From Guillardia theta CCMP2712 (lineage: Eukaryota; Cryptophyceae; Pyrenomonadales; Geminigeraceae), in assembly GCF_000315625.1 (NCBI RefSeq), contig NW_005434669.1, positions 374,004-438,003 of the forward strand: DNA of 64,000 nt, written 5' to 3'. The notes beneath the pieces were generated by a model. That model saw nothing but the letters and a program-made list of their open reading frames with translations. It did not search any database and had not been told where the DNA came from. Shown here in pieces: positions 46,834 through 58,298 of this stretch; position 1 is the stretch's first letter, and each line of letters opens with the position of its first letter. The position numbers and the translations under genes are program-made.

Positions 46834-47273
46834 ACTGATATCCATCTGTTACATGATCATGAACAGCTCCTCCATCGCATTCTCGGTGATGAATTCCATG
46901 ACGACCTGCATCCTTTCTCGGAAACTTACAGATTCTCTTGCAGAGGAATCCCGAACCAAGCTCGACAGGTTCAAGCCAAATCACAGAGATATAAAGTGAA
47001 CAAGTTGGGGATGCAAAAGGATGTAGTCCCTGCACCACGCTCGTTGTCATGTAAGAACATTTATGTACGTCGGATGCGATGCTCGAATCGAATCGTACAT
47101 CTTTCAAGATTGTGCAGATCTACAAATGGGCGTGTCTTGATGCAGAACAAATCAACATTATATTTGTATTCATAATTCAAAAATTCCTGCACAGTTGATT
47201 CGTAAAAGGAAACCCTTGAGTGGAGAAGAACAATGTCTACAATAGTTAACACAAGCACACGATTCAAACACAT
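46834..47273 (-). CDS. Possible small gene, unknown product
   Basis: Two exon-like frames on the minus strand. 47273-47061 reads LTIVDIVLLHSRVSFYESTV, QEFLNYEYKYNVDLF, FVDLHNLERC with a gtacat donor. About 46965-46834 reads LVRDSSARESVSFRERMQVV, MEFITENAMEELFMIM then stop, after a tgtcgag acceptor. Codon composition looks protein-like but I recognise no family, and no start is fixed. An unrelated minus-strand frame at 46438-46788 could be another exon or chance. Confidence 0.3.
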
Positions 47274-47303
47274 GAAAGATTCTTTACACTCTGACTGTAT
47301 CTT

Positions 47304-47738
47304 TCATGCATCATTGCTAAACTCTGGAGTGTTGTCAAGGCAATTGATATACAACTCTATCCATTCCTTGCTGAGAGGCAGAGCGCTTTCAATCCAAGCG
47401 GCATGAGGCGGTAGCTTTCGTGGTTTCACTTTCTTTGAAGCAGAACTTTCACTCGCAGTGGTCTTTCGCAGAGTCTTCTGCTTCCTTGCTCGAGTTTTCT
47501 TTGGGCGTCGATATGGCCAGCGATCGATGCCAAGCTTGCGACAGATGTGCTTCATGGCAGTGAGAGACACGCCCAAACCTCGCGCAGCTCGGATCTGAGG
47601 CATCGAGTAGAAGCTCTCCAACATTGGCAGGTCTATAGCTAAAGGCCTTCTTCCTTTGTACATGATGTGCTGTTCCCCTGTCTTTCTTCGCGGAAAGAGA
47701 AGCACGTTCTGAGGGGTGGTGGTGACAGAGTCTGACAT
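47304..47738 (-). CDS. RWP-RK domain transcription factor
   Basis: Single exon of 144 codons from ATG 47738 (MSDSVTTTPQNVLL). Residues about 45-85 form the RWP-RK DNA-binding motif: MPQIRAARGLGVSLTAMKHI, CRKLGIDRWPYRRPKK. A basic Lys/Arg tail (TRARKQKTLRK) follows, consistent with nuclear localisation, then a short C terminus (WIESALPLSKEWIELY). In plants and green algae RWP-RK proteins (NIN-like and RKD groups) control nitrogen responses and gamete programmes. This one is very short, with no PB1 domain, and resembles the RKD type; its targets here are unknown. The frame is open upstream of the ATG without another in-frame ATG. Confidence 0.8.
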   Translation of the reverse strand: MSDSVTTTPQNVLLFPRRKTGEQHIMYKGRRPLAIDLPMLESFYSMPQIRAARGLGVSLTAMKHICRKLGIDRWPYRRPKKTRARKQKTLRKTTASESSASKKVKPRKLPPHAAWIESALPLSKEWIELYINCLDNTPEFSNDA

Positions 47739-49353
47739 CGTCACGCAATCGATATCGGGGGTTCTTGCAGGGAGTTTTGATTTGAGAGGGGAAGAGAGGT
47801 TAGAGGAGAGACAGGCTGGAAAAGAGATCAGGGGCAGCGAATAGAGGTCACCAGCAGGGAGTTGAGCGAGGAGAGGAACAACAGCGCAGGGTTCAAAGGA
47901 TATAACAGAGAAGAGTAAAGGGGGTAGGGAAGTACCTTTTTGCGACTTGTAGTTTGGTTTTATCCTTTGTATCCTCAAGTTGAAATCAACTTGAAAATAT
48001 TAAAGATTATTTTGTGAGAAGTGTTCAAGTTCTGAGTGAATATTTGAGGTTAAACAAGTCATTTCGCAACTTGGGTACAAAAGTTCTTCTCGTAATATCG
48101 AAAATATTTCAGGGTCACTGGGCCTGGTTTCACAACGGGCAGCAGACGCACCCACTGTGAACCCCTATCCCCCGCCCTCATTGCGCCTGCCTTGGTACTA
48201 CTCCTGAGTGCTCAGACTGGTGCGGTGCGATCTTCTGCCCCATCATCCCGCGGCCGTCACGAGTCACTGAGTCACGGATCCTGGAGTGAGTAATCATTGT
48301 GATGTGACGGTCCATGGATATCATCTGAGCCCGGTCACAACTACCGTGATCATCGCTGAAGTTCTACTGAGATCCGAGGTATGACTCTGATTCCGCGTGA
48401 CCGTCACGGACGGTATCAAGTTGTGATCGGACGCCGTACGTGCAGTGCCCGGCGGGACGCACCGGCGGTCCTCCGGGGTACAAACTTGAAAGAGGCTGAC
48501 TCGCCGCCGCTGGCAGTCACGGATCGGCCTCGGACCCCCGCGCCGCCGAAAATTGACCTACTACGGCGGGTAGTACTACCGGGCCGGCCCAGTAAGGCAG
48601 GCTTCAAGGCTGTGGCAGCTGCCGGCGCCTGGCGCCGGACCCCCCCCGGCCGTCGCGCGCCCCCGAAATAGACTTTCGGAAGAGTCTATATTGCCTTTCC
48701 TTGTTCCGAACTCGGAATCGGATCCGCATCAAGGCTTTGCACTGGGAACAGTCAGGGTTTTCTGGTACCGTCGGCGGCCCCCGGGCCGGGCGGCGGCGAG
48801 CGGCGGTGACTCCGTCACGGTGCCCGGCCCGGGCCAGGACTGACTCGGGCGGCTCCCGGGACCCGGACGGCACCGTCGGTCCGCGGCCCGGGCCGCGCCG
48901 CCACCCGGTGGCGTTCACTGTAAGTTTTAACTCACCTTATGAGAAGATGAGAAGGCAGAACCAGCATTGGGTCGTAGATCGAGATGGTGAGAGAACAAGT
49001 TGCACTGTTTGCTCCAGGAAGACGAGCAGTGCGGGGGCGGCGAAGAGTGATGGAAGCTAGCGATGCAGGCTCAAGAAGAAGCTGCCGAAGGGCGGGAAAC
49101 AGGACAGGGACGAGCTCTAGCTGGTTTCCTTGCGCTTCCTGGCCAGCAGTGCAAGTAGCCGAGGAAGGAAACCAAAGGACGAGGCTCTCGACTAGTCAGA
49201 GCCACTCCCTGATGGGACTCTTGTATGAATCATCCATGAGGGTCAAGGCCCGCCCTTGAGTGACTTGAGCTCTGTAGGAGGCAAAGCAGCAGGCACGCTG
49301 CAGACGCATTGGCTGTCCCCAGGGCAGAGGAGTTTACCGTGTAAGGCGTGTTG
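47739..49353. other. Intergenic: AT-rich stretch then large GC island
   Basis: 47960-48110 is AT-rich (probable RWP-RK upstream region). 48120-48930 is a CpG-dense ccgg/gtcac island. 48960-49330 has weak plus-strand frames without recognisable protein. Confidence 0.5.
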
Positions 49354-51180
49354 ATGTCTGCGATGAAGAATTTTCTCATGTCAGAAAGCAGGGGCTGTGC
49401 TATGAAGTCGGAAAGCTTGCAAGCACATCCAGTCTCACTTGTTTACGAACATTTAAAAGAAGATTTTCTGAGGAAAGGAGGACGTGAGAAGCGGAAGCTC
49501 TTTTTCGAGCTAAAAGAACAATATCGCAAGCTCTTGCTAGCCTCTGAGAAGAACAAACATCTACCATCAGATCGTCAAAGAGTCAAGCCTCGGCATGGGT
49601 TCGCGCAATCTAAAACATTTCAATTCCCTGGTATCTCTCTCTGCGCTTGTCGATGATGTGATGAATGTTTCAGATGCGCAGCGAAAGCAACCAGACAAGC
49701 TTGAGAGTGACATGTTCAACATCGCTGAGAACAGCTGGAGGGCGTCCTTTCGGAGGAAGAAACTCATCAGAGACTTGCAGGGCCTTGAAAACCCGGAACC
49801 TCTGCACCCCGAGGAGAAGCATGATCCGAGCAAGGGGCTGATTGGAAATCAGCCTAGAGTGTATGCCATGATGGTGGTGGGCGGACGAGAGTCTTGGCTC
49901 ACGTCCATGGCAGGGAGGGAGAACATCGGATCGACTTGTTTAGCAAGAATCTCAACGAGGTCTCAGCGTCTGCTACTTCCTCCGAGCCCTGACCGCCAAG
50001 GCGCAGGTGCCAGATGGCATTCTGATGCGGAACTCCAACATTCAAGTGCTCGACATGAGGTCCAACGACATTCAAGGTTGTTGTAGGAGATACAGAGATC
50101 AGCCGACCAGACCTCCTGCCCCCTATACCCCTTCCTCCTGCCCTCTCCACCCCTTCCTCCTGCCCTCTCCACCCCTTCCTCCTGCCCTCTCCACCACTTG
50201 CTTCTGCCCTCTCCACCCAGCACCTTCCCTCTGGCCTCCTCCTCCCGTCCTCTCTTCATCACCCACCCACCCCTTTTCCCTCAATCTCCTCGTGTACATG
50301 TGTCGGTTGTTCTCGATGCTTTGTCACATTTTGAGTCTCTTGCAGCCTTGCCGGACAAATTCTGCACGCGGCTGCTCAGACTGGTCGAATGCAATTTGAG
50401 CTACAACAAACTCACATCGCTGCCGATGTCGCTGGGCAATCTAACCAACTTGAGGAAGTTGTCTGTAGGATCGAATCGTCTCCGAGGACTCCCAGCGAGC
50501 ATCGGGCACCTTTGCAGGCTCAACACCCTCAACATCGAGAAGAATCACATCTCCACGTTGCCTTGCACCATGTGCTACCTGTCATCGTTACAAGCACTGT
50601 GATGTCGCAGCTCAACACGCGTGTTTGTGATGATGCTTGCAGACTTCTGCGAGGAAATCCTCCGTTTCTCTTCCCTCCTCAAGAGGTGGTGGACGCTGGG
50701 CTTGAGGAGATCCGATCGACCTTGGCGGTCACCCTCGACAACGTCAAGAGAGCTCGATCCAAGTTCTGGGACGAGCTGCGACGGATGCACATGACGGTAA
50801 GTTTGTTGCTGAGGGTCAGCTGGAAGTTGAGGGCAGGAGCTCAACCTGCTCAGGTCCCCGATGTCATAGCGAGTTTGCCGCAGACAGACCAACAGGCGAT
50901 GGTGAACAAGCGAGATTTCATATCTACCATCTCTGCGATCCAACTCAAGATGTCGATGCAAGAGACAGAGGCCCTTTGGTTCATGGCAGATGCATTTGGT
51001 AGGGTCAGAGGCTGCAAGAGGTGTCGAGTGACCTGATGGCATGCAGGTGAGGGGAAGGTCCTGACCAGCGACCTGCTCTTCGTCCTCAAGATTCCCATCC
51101 AGCTACTCAACCAAATCCCGGCCCTACGACGACGTAGCGGATCTTTGGCCTCGATTGCCACGGACAAAGCAGAGGATTGA
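49354..51180 (+). CDS. Leucine-rich-repeat protein
   Basis: Starts near ATG 49354 (MSAMKNFLMSESRG) and ends at TGA 51178-51180. The N-terminal part is charged and helical (LRKGGREKRKLFFELKEQYR, WRASFRRKKLIRDLQ). The LRRs follow: RIDLFSKNLNE joined over a 47-nt intron to VPDGILMRNSNIQVLD and MRSNDIQ, then after a longer intron NLSYNKLTSLPMSLGNLTNL, RKLSVGSNRLRGLPASIG and LNTLNIEKNHISTLPCTMC, which are typical plant-type 23-residue repeats. The cap reads LLRGNPPFLFPPQEVVDAGL, followed by helices (VTLDNVKRARSKFWDELRRM), FISTISAIQLKMSMQETEA and the end KVLTSDLLFVLKIPIQLLNQ. No kinase, TIR or membrane helix. It probably acts as a protein-binding adaptor. The splice between 49860 and 49935 is unresolved. 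Confidence 0.7.
50131..50218. repeat. 23-bp minisatellite, about four copies
   Basis: Units of cttcctcctgccctctccac plus ccc, in an intron of the leucine-rich-repeat gene. Confidence 0.85.
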
Positions 51181-51263
51181 AAGTTTCAAGTTTCATGTAC
51201 TGTAGAAAGGGATGAAGCTGTGCAAGTTTCATGTAATGTACAGAGAGGGCTTCCGGCCCCAGC

Positions 51264-54200
51264 TCATGCTGAGCAGAAGTTGATGATATCTGGATGCCGC
51301 CGGAGATCCGAAGTCCTGACGAGTTTGAAGATCCGAGCTAGCAGCGCTGGAAACCAATCGCGCGAAGTGATGTAGCTCGCGGCGCTCTTGTTTCGCCCCA
51401 TCAGCGCTCGGTCGTCGTCGGTGTGATGCCTGCAGCAGATTCAGAGACAAGGAGGGAGGAGGAGGAGGAAAGTACATGAGGATGTTGCGGATCAGCCGCA
51501 GGAGGTCGCAAGCTGAGCTGGTCACGTACTCCTTGCCGTTCTCAGCTTTCTGCTGGAAGCGTTGCTTGTTCGCTATGATCTTGGCATTGATGGCTCCAGC
51601 TAAGTTCCAGTCGCCATGGGGGGCGAACAGCTCCTGACAGCCCTGCGTGTCAAATTCATGCCACGCTGGGAACGTGTCGGGGTGCCGGCACTGGTGAGTC
51701 ATGGCGATGTGGGCGACAAAGTTAGCGCACTTCTCGGGGTTGAGGGAGCCGTCGGAGAGGGTCCAGAAGTAAGGATGACACTCAAGCACCTCCATGGCGG
51801 TTGGCCGGCTGTCAACGTCCGGCGTCAGCATCCATTCAACCGCGTCCCTTGCGAGCAAGCTCCCGTTGAGCAGCTCCAGGTTGACGATCCTGCCCTGGAG
51901 GATGTTGAACTGAGTGGTGATGGCATTGCTTCCGAAGGGATGCTTCCCGCCCGTGAGCATGTAGAAGATCACCATCCCCGCCACCTGCACGTCCGACTTG
52001 TGCTTCCATCTCCCTCCCGATCCAGCGCCTAGGGCGGCCAGCACCTCAGTTGCCATCCACCCCATCGTCCCGGCCTCCCCCGAGTGAACCGAGGAAGCAT
52101 TGTGGCCGATCTCTCTCACCAGCCCGAAGTCTGCCAGCAGCAGTCGACCCTTGGTGTCGAGGAGGAGGTTCCGCGGTTTGATGTCTCGGTGGACCTGGTT
52201 GGCCCTTGCAAGCCATGCAAGCCCTTGCAGCATGTCGCGAGCGAACGCCTGCACCTCTACCTCCCTGATGCACCCATGCTCCTGCACGTACTCCTCCAAG
52301 TTCCACTCGCACAGCTGCAGCGCGAGGTACTCGAAGTTCTCGTCCTGCGCGTCTGCCTCGTAGGCTACGATGTAGGGGCATCTATCAAGCCCGGCATGAT
52401 TGAGCGCAGCCACCTCCTCCTGGATTATGTTGCGAGTGACCTGAAGCCTCTGCATGCGCTTGATCGCACACTCGGTCCCGTTCTTGTGCAGCCCCACAAA
52501 CACCAGAGTCCCTTTCGCCCCGTGATCGATGTGGTAGAAGCTGTTGGCGCTGACGTCAGCGCTGAAGACAATTTCCCCAACACTTCGCACGTCCTTGTCT
52601 TGGAGACTCGCCAGTTTCGCCAGCTTGTCTCTCCATCTGATGCTCCTCTGCTTCCACTTTCTTGCTGGGATCGTCTGCTGCGCATTCTCAACCCTGGCAC
52701 TGGATGAAGAATTTGCTCCGTCAGGGTCAGATGGAGCAGGAGGAGTCTCGACATCTGCATGTCTACGATCCTCCAGTCCTTCGTTACTCTCAACATGAGC
52801 CGGCGCAACTGCTTCTGGTGTCGTCTCCTCACCTCTCGACATTGATTTCTGCGCTCCAACTCCAACATCGCAACTGCCAGCCTGATGAAACAGATTCCGC
52901 GATCCATTCACCCAGACATTCTTCACGCCGCTCTCCCTTTCAGGTCCTGCCAAGCCCACCCCCAATATATCCCTGTCCTCCTCATAAATAACATCTTTCC
53001 CTTCCTCAACAAATGCACAGGCGGATTGTAAATCGTCGTGAACTTCAGGACCATGCAAGAGAGAGATAGAGCGAGGCCTCCACTCGTCTTCGCATGACTC
53101 GTTCAAGACATTGCTCGAGATTACCGATGAGTCATCAGCGGCGAATTTGGCAAGCTTCATCTGCATCTCTCTTTTCTCCTTCTGCCGGGCTTGCTTGTAA
53201 AGCAGTCGTTTCCTCTCCCTCTCCTGTAGGGCTTTGGCCTTTTTTTCTGCCTCAGCCCTTTTCCTTTGTTCCTCTGCAGCACGCCTGCTCTCTTCAATCT
53301 GTGAAACCTTGGCATCAAAATCCCCAATGAGCATTTCCGCTATCTTCATCTCATACCTCTTTTTGCCTTTCACGCTCCTTCATCTCCTCTGCTTCCAACT
53401 CACGCTACCATAAGAGTCAAAGTAGAATAACAAAACGTTTACAAAGCCGAACCTGTTTCTCAACAGCCGCGACTCTTTCTACAAGTTCCTGGCAAGTTTC
53501 ATCCACAGCTAGTCCTTCTCGATACGCCTGAATAGTCAGTGAGTACGGAGCTGAGCAGCTGCTGAATGGGTTATTGCACCTCCAGGGCTTGTTCGAGCCG
53601 CCCACTTTGCTTCATTGCATCGCCTTTGCGAAGATACCCCTTTGACCAATCCGGCTTCAGCTTCAGAGCTGACTCAGCGTCTCCCAAGGCCTGTACAAGC
53701 TGTCAACGTTGAGGCCTCGGGTGGTTTCCCGCACCTTCTCGTGATGTTTCAGCGCCAGGTGAGCTGCTGAGCGGTTGCTGTACAGGATGTGATTGTCTGG
53801 CGCCAGCTTCAAGGCCAATGAGAAGATCTGGCGGACGTCAGAGTCGGCTAGCACGCACCATTACCCGCACCTGCACGGCATGCCGAAAATCCTGCGACTT
53901 GAACGCGAGGTTTCCCTTCTCTTTCAAGATCTTCACCCTGTCCTCGACCTTGAGCCTCTGCAGCCCCTTGGCGCTCGAGCTCTTTCCACTCTTGCGGGAT
54001 GCTGATGGGCGGAGGATTTCAACCTGAGATCTTCCGTCAGTTCGTGTGGGAGAAGCCCTATGGTTTACCTTGTCAGCAGAGGAATGAAACTGTACAGCCA
54101 TTTGGATTTCTCCATTCAAACCAGTCAGAACAAAATCCAACTTTTCCTCGTTGATCCAGAATTCAATCGTTCCGTTTTGCAGGTTCACTTCCATGGACAC

Positions 54201-56318
54201 CACAATCTCGCTGTACACTGCCGTGCTCGGCTGATCCCAATTCACAAGCAAGCTTTTTCCCATTAGAGCATCTGCTATCACACTTGTAACGTGCACAATA
54301 TTCTAAGATTTATCACCTGTTTCATGCTGAATGTGATGTGAAAACAGTGTCTGAAAACAACAACAAAAAAAAAACTGTAAGAACAAATTAGGACAGCGAA
54401 AGATCGATACCTCACGGCCACTTTGAACTGAAACAAATACATTCGATCGCTTTGCCTCAATGCCGTCTGACTCGTTCATGCTAAGCATTACATACCACAC
54501 CTTTCCGTCGCTCTTCAACTCATGCCACGCCCTTCCCAACTTAAGAGTCGCTTGCTTTACCCCGATTGACACCTTTCGTCCGTCTTATCAGTAGGGCTGC
54601 GGTATACAAGACGTTCTTACACTCTTCTTGACCTTCACAAGGCGCACGCGACACTCTGTGAAGCACATGAGCAATTCAAACATCTCAGCGGCACTTCGAC
54701 CTATCGTGGAGTTCGTAGCTGTCCAGTGGTCACTGAGCACAGGATACGAGATGCTAGAGCCTAGAAAGAAAGAATCAAGGTTGGCTCAAGTTTGACATCA
54801 AGACAAAATACTGGCAAATGTTGGAAGTAGAGTTGAACCACAGACAGTCGTTGGCTCTGCAGCTGCTTCCGCGTTTCGCTCTGCGCACGACGTTTTGAAT
54901 GATTTGTCCCACGGAAGCTCTTCGCTCGACCATGTCCTCGCATTGGAAGAAATAGTTGGAGGCGTAAGAGAGAAGTGCCCCATTCCTGAGCCCTGCGGAG
55001 ACGTTACTGAAACGATTCCACCGGGACTGGTTGCCAGTGCAGCTGAAACTGGACTGCATATCAAGGAAAGGGGAGCATGGCTGAGGATTAGCTGCCGCAT
55101 CTGAGAGATCTTCATGCTTTGTTCTGAGTCTTGCTTGGAGTTTGCAAGCTCCAATGCCTTGTTACAAGTCTCGAGGGCTTTGTTATTGTCACCCACTGCC
55201 ATGTACGCGCTCACCAACAGGTTAAGAGAATTCGCGAGGATCGTTTCTTCTCCCATTCTCTCAGCGACTGAAACAAATATCTCCAGGTCTACAACACACC
55301 CTTCGAGCTGTGAGGAGCTGTTCGCAGTAGATTCTGTCACTTCATGCACCATCAACCAATACACACATTCAAGGAGCTCCGAGAATTCACCAGGAAAAGA
55401 GATCGTTCCACTCTCTTTACAAATTTTCACTGCTGCCTCCAGATCGACAACCGCTTTTCTCGATTGTCGCATACGAACAAAGGTGCGTGATCGGCATAAT
55501 AAAGCTCTAGATTCCATATCTGTATCGCTCAACGAGCGAGAAAGAGTGACATAGGCGTCAAAATGTTCAAGCGCCTTTGGAAGCTTCTCTAGGCTTAGAT
55601 ATGCTGCCCCCAGGTAGCCTCTGGCTTGTGCTTCAGCAGATAAGTTTTGCGTCTCCTGGGCTGCAGACAAAAATTTCTCATGCCACTTCGCAGCTTGTTC
55701 ATGCTCTCCCGAACAGCTACATGCAATCCCTAGGCACCCGTAAGCGCTGCCTTCCCTATCCTTGTTTCCCTGGAGCTTCGCTCTTTGGAGAGCTTTCTTC
55801 CCGCATTCAACCGCTCTGCCGATCTGACCGTTAGATGAACAAAGCACGCTGATAGTGAAATAACACTCATGCTCCATATCACCGTCGCCAATCCTCTTCG
55901 CAATGTTCAGTGCACTTTCAGCGCATTCGATCGCTCTTTCTGTGTTCTGCAAGTCTCGGTATATGTTTGCTAGCCGACAGAGGGATCTTCCCTCAGACTC
56001 AATGTCTCCGGCTTGTCTCGCTATCTTCAATGCTTGCTCTTCATACTCTACCATCTTGTCATGCAGGCCCAATCCACTGTAGGCCGCAGCCAGCCCTTTC
56101 ATGATCAACGCCTCAATCTCACTGTTGCCAGACTCTCGTGCTGCCATGATGGCAGCATCTTCGAATCTGAATTGCTTGAAATTCGACTTACCATTGCTCA
56201 AGATATCGTTCCAATGCTGCTGCTGTTCCTGTTGATGCTGAAGCTTCCTGGGACCACCTGGTCCAACGACATGCTGCGCTCCTTCAGGAGCTTTTCCGCA
56301 CCAAAGAGACTCTTCCAT
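51264..56318 (-). CDS. TPR-SPRY-TPR-kinase-KEN fusion, IRE1/RNase L-like
   Basis: Read as one gene of about 1,500 residues from ATG 56318 to TGA 51264-51266. Exon 1 (56318-54812) holds about nine Pins/LGN-like TPRs (ALIMKGLAAAYSGLGLHDKM, EHEQAAKWHEKFLSAA). A 51-nt intron (54761-54811, phase 1) leads to SSISYPVLSDHWTATNST, then an SPRY-like module (VSMEVNLQNGTIEFWINEEK), an STI1-type TPR block (VKILKEKGNLAFKSQDF, NHILYSNRSAAHLALKHH, DWSKGYLRKGDAMKQSG) and a Lys/Glu coiled coil. The kinase has GAKGTLVF, ECAIKRM, HRDIKPRNLLLD, ADFGL and GTMGWMATEVL, and is complete. The KEN nuclease follows HPYFWTLSDG: DLLRLIRNILMHH and YITSRDWFPALLARIFKLVR keep the Asp, Arg and His spaced as in RNase L/IRE1. 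No signal peptide, lumenal domain or TM helix is seen, so it should be cytosolic. If the 51-nt intron is not used, exon 1 is a separate TPR gene stopping at 54798. Confidence 0.75.
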
Positions 56319-57102
56319 AGCAGTACTTGGAGACGTCCCACTGGCTACGGCATTCCAAGGGCCAAATCAAGCAGCGGGCCTGACTCAGTTAGCCATCTCC
56401 ACCTAGCGCCCCCTATCTCCCAGACAATCGCGGAGTCATTCTTCACGGGTTGAAGGAGAGCTGCATGCCTGTTCACATCCGGAGGTAGAGACCCTCGCCA
56501 TTTCATGAGCAATCAGCTTCGCTCACCCTTTCCATCGCGTGTTTCCTCTGCTTCTTCTCCATAGGCATGCTGCTACCTTTGCAGCTCTGCTGCCATGAAA
56601 ATCTCGAAGTCCACGACCCACCCCACCCTTCTTCTTGATTACCCCACCCGTCAAGTACCCCAGGGACACCCAGTACCCTTGTCTTAACAGATCGTATGAC
56701 CCCACTCGAGCCCAGGATGACCCAGACACATCCATACATATTCAACCGTACAAATACTACCCCACCCCTCTTGAAATCGAGTTTACTGTGGTGACTACCC
56801 ACCGCGTCTGGCAATGGTACCTTTGCTACCCACCCTACCAAATGCCATTACAACCACCCTACTCATGTTCCAAACCCCATCGATTCATGAAGTACCGGTG
56901 TCTATCCATAGCAACCTACGGGGGTCAATTGAGGGGGTACCAACTGTACCACATAAATCAGTCATCCCATGAATTCTCTACCATCGATAGGTGGGGTGGT
57001 AAGAGTACCCCCTATTTTCAATGAATTTAGTAGGGTCATATTGATGTTCAGAATGTAATATCCCGACCACCGGTAGTGTATCCACCCCGGAAATAGACGG
57101 TA
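56319..57102. other. Intergenic region rich in tacccc/accccaccc words
   Basis: 56600-57100 has many copies of accccaccc, gtacccc, ctacccacc and ggggtggtaagagtacccc words, on both strands. No gene supported in this part. Confidence 0.5.
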
Positions 57103-57576
57103 ATGGCGAAAAGTGGGATGGAGATGGTTGTGGTTAAAGCCAGTGCGATTGCAGATGTTTCAACTCCTCTCTGAGCACTCCAAGAATCGCGAGGAAGATA
57201 ATGGGCTCCATGTACGCAATTCTCCTGCTCCCCCTCTTCTGTTTTCTGTTGTCAGTTTTCCCATTGTGTTCGTGGGTTGCCTTCAAAGATGGAGTTATGT
57301 CTTGCTTGATGTGATGTGTTTTAGCACGTTCGTACCTCTGATTCCATGCTGTATGACTGTTTTCATGCTCTGATTGCTCTCTATGCAAACAGGGAATTCG
57401 ATCGTTGTATACAAGAATGGGACCTCCCGACAACGTGAGAATCATTTATTCTTGGCGATTTTGTCCGCTGTTTGACATTGTTGTCGCCACAGTTTAAAGG
57501 CGTTTGGAAGCCTGGTATGTTTCCTGGAGAGGAAGAGCATGCCCAGAGACTTGCGCACTGCATGGGCTACTGCTAA
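57103..57576 (+). CDS. Possible small multi-exon gene, unknown
   Basis: Starts at ATG 57103 (MAKSGMEM). An exon from about 57390 to 57435 reads GIRSLYTRMGPPDN and is joined through a canonical gtgaga...ccacag intron (about 55 nt) to FKGVWKPGMFPGEEEHAQRL and AHCMGYC, with TAA at 57574-57576. The last two exons look genuinely coding. How the first exon connects, through 57150-57220, is ambiguous. If real it encodes about 70 residues. No family recognised. Confidence 0.35.
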
Positions 57577-58132
57577 GTAGTCAATTTTTGGTTACCATTT
57601 TTCAACAAAAGTCTCTGATACACCTCAGAAGACCATCTTCAGTTGCGAAGTATCCATCCTCAATCCTGAGATCAATTGGATACAAAGCTCAATGACATAT
57701 CCTCATTTCGCTGATTGTAGCCTGACTTTCACAAATAAGAGTTGGCTTATGGAGTGTTGCCGAGACATGCACAAGGCAACCAGTCAATTGATTCAGAGAT
57801 TTGCACGAGGCCAAATCTTGCACCAGTCTCACTCTTTTGCGACAAACCGAATGAGAGTTTCCTCCCTTACAGGTCCTTTGGCGGCATCGAAGTTCAACTC
57901 CTAAGTTGAGCCCAGCTCCGGCTTCTCAGGCCGAGAATGCACTCATTCCCGGATTCCAACCGCGGACTCTCCGACTCATCCCTGTGTCTGACAAGTTACT
58001 AGCGGAAGTCACTGTTAGTGAAACTGATGGCTTGTTGCTTGCCACGTGAATGTAGGCATCGAGCAAAGATCAAGATACTAGGCTAGCGTCCTAGTGTGCC
58101 AGCCACAACTTGGCGAACTGAGGCTCACTGGC
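57577..58132. other. Spacer left of transposon
   Basis: Short plus-strand frames (57692-57904) of uncertain status; nothing recognisable. Confidence 0.4.
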
Positions 58133-58135
58133 TTA

Positions 58136-58166
58136 GGGGAGACTAACGCAGACCAAATTCAATTTC
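58136..58166 (+). repeat. Harbinger left terminal inverted repeat
   Basis: 31 bp, perfectly complementary to 59264-59294. Confidence 0.95.
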
Positions 58167-58298
58167 ATTCTGGTACTAATTTTAAGTCAACTCGCGCTCG
58201 AGGTCGAAAAAGCAAATTGAAATCCAACTAAAAGTTCATTATATTTGAATTTCAAACGATGCGTTTGCAATTTCCGAATTTCGTCGCCCCTCCCTGCC

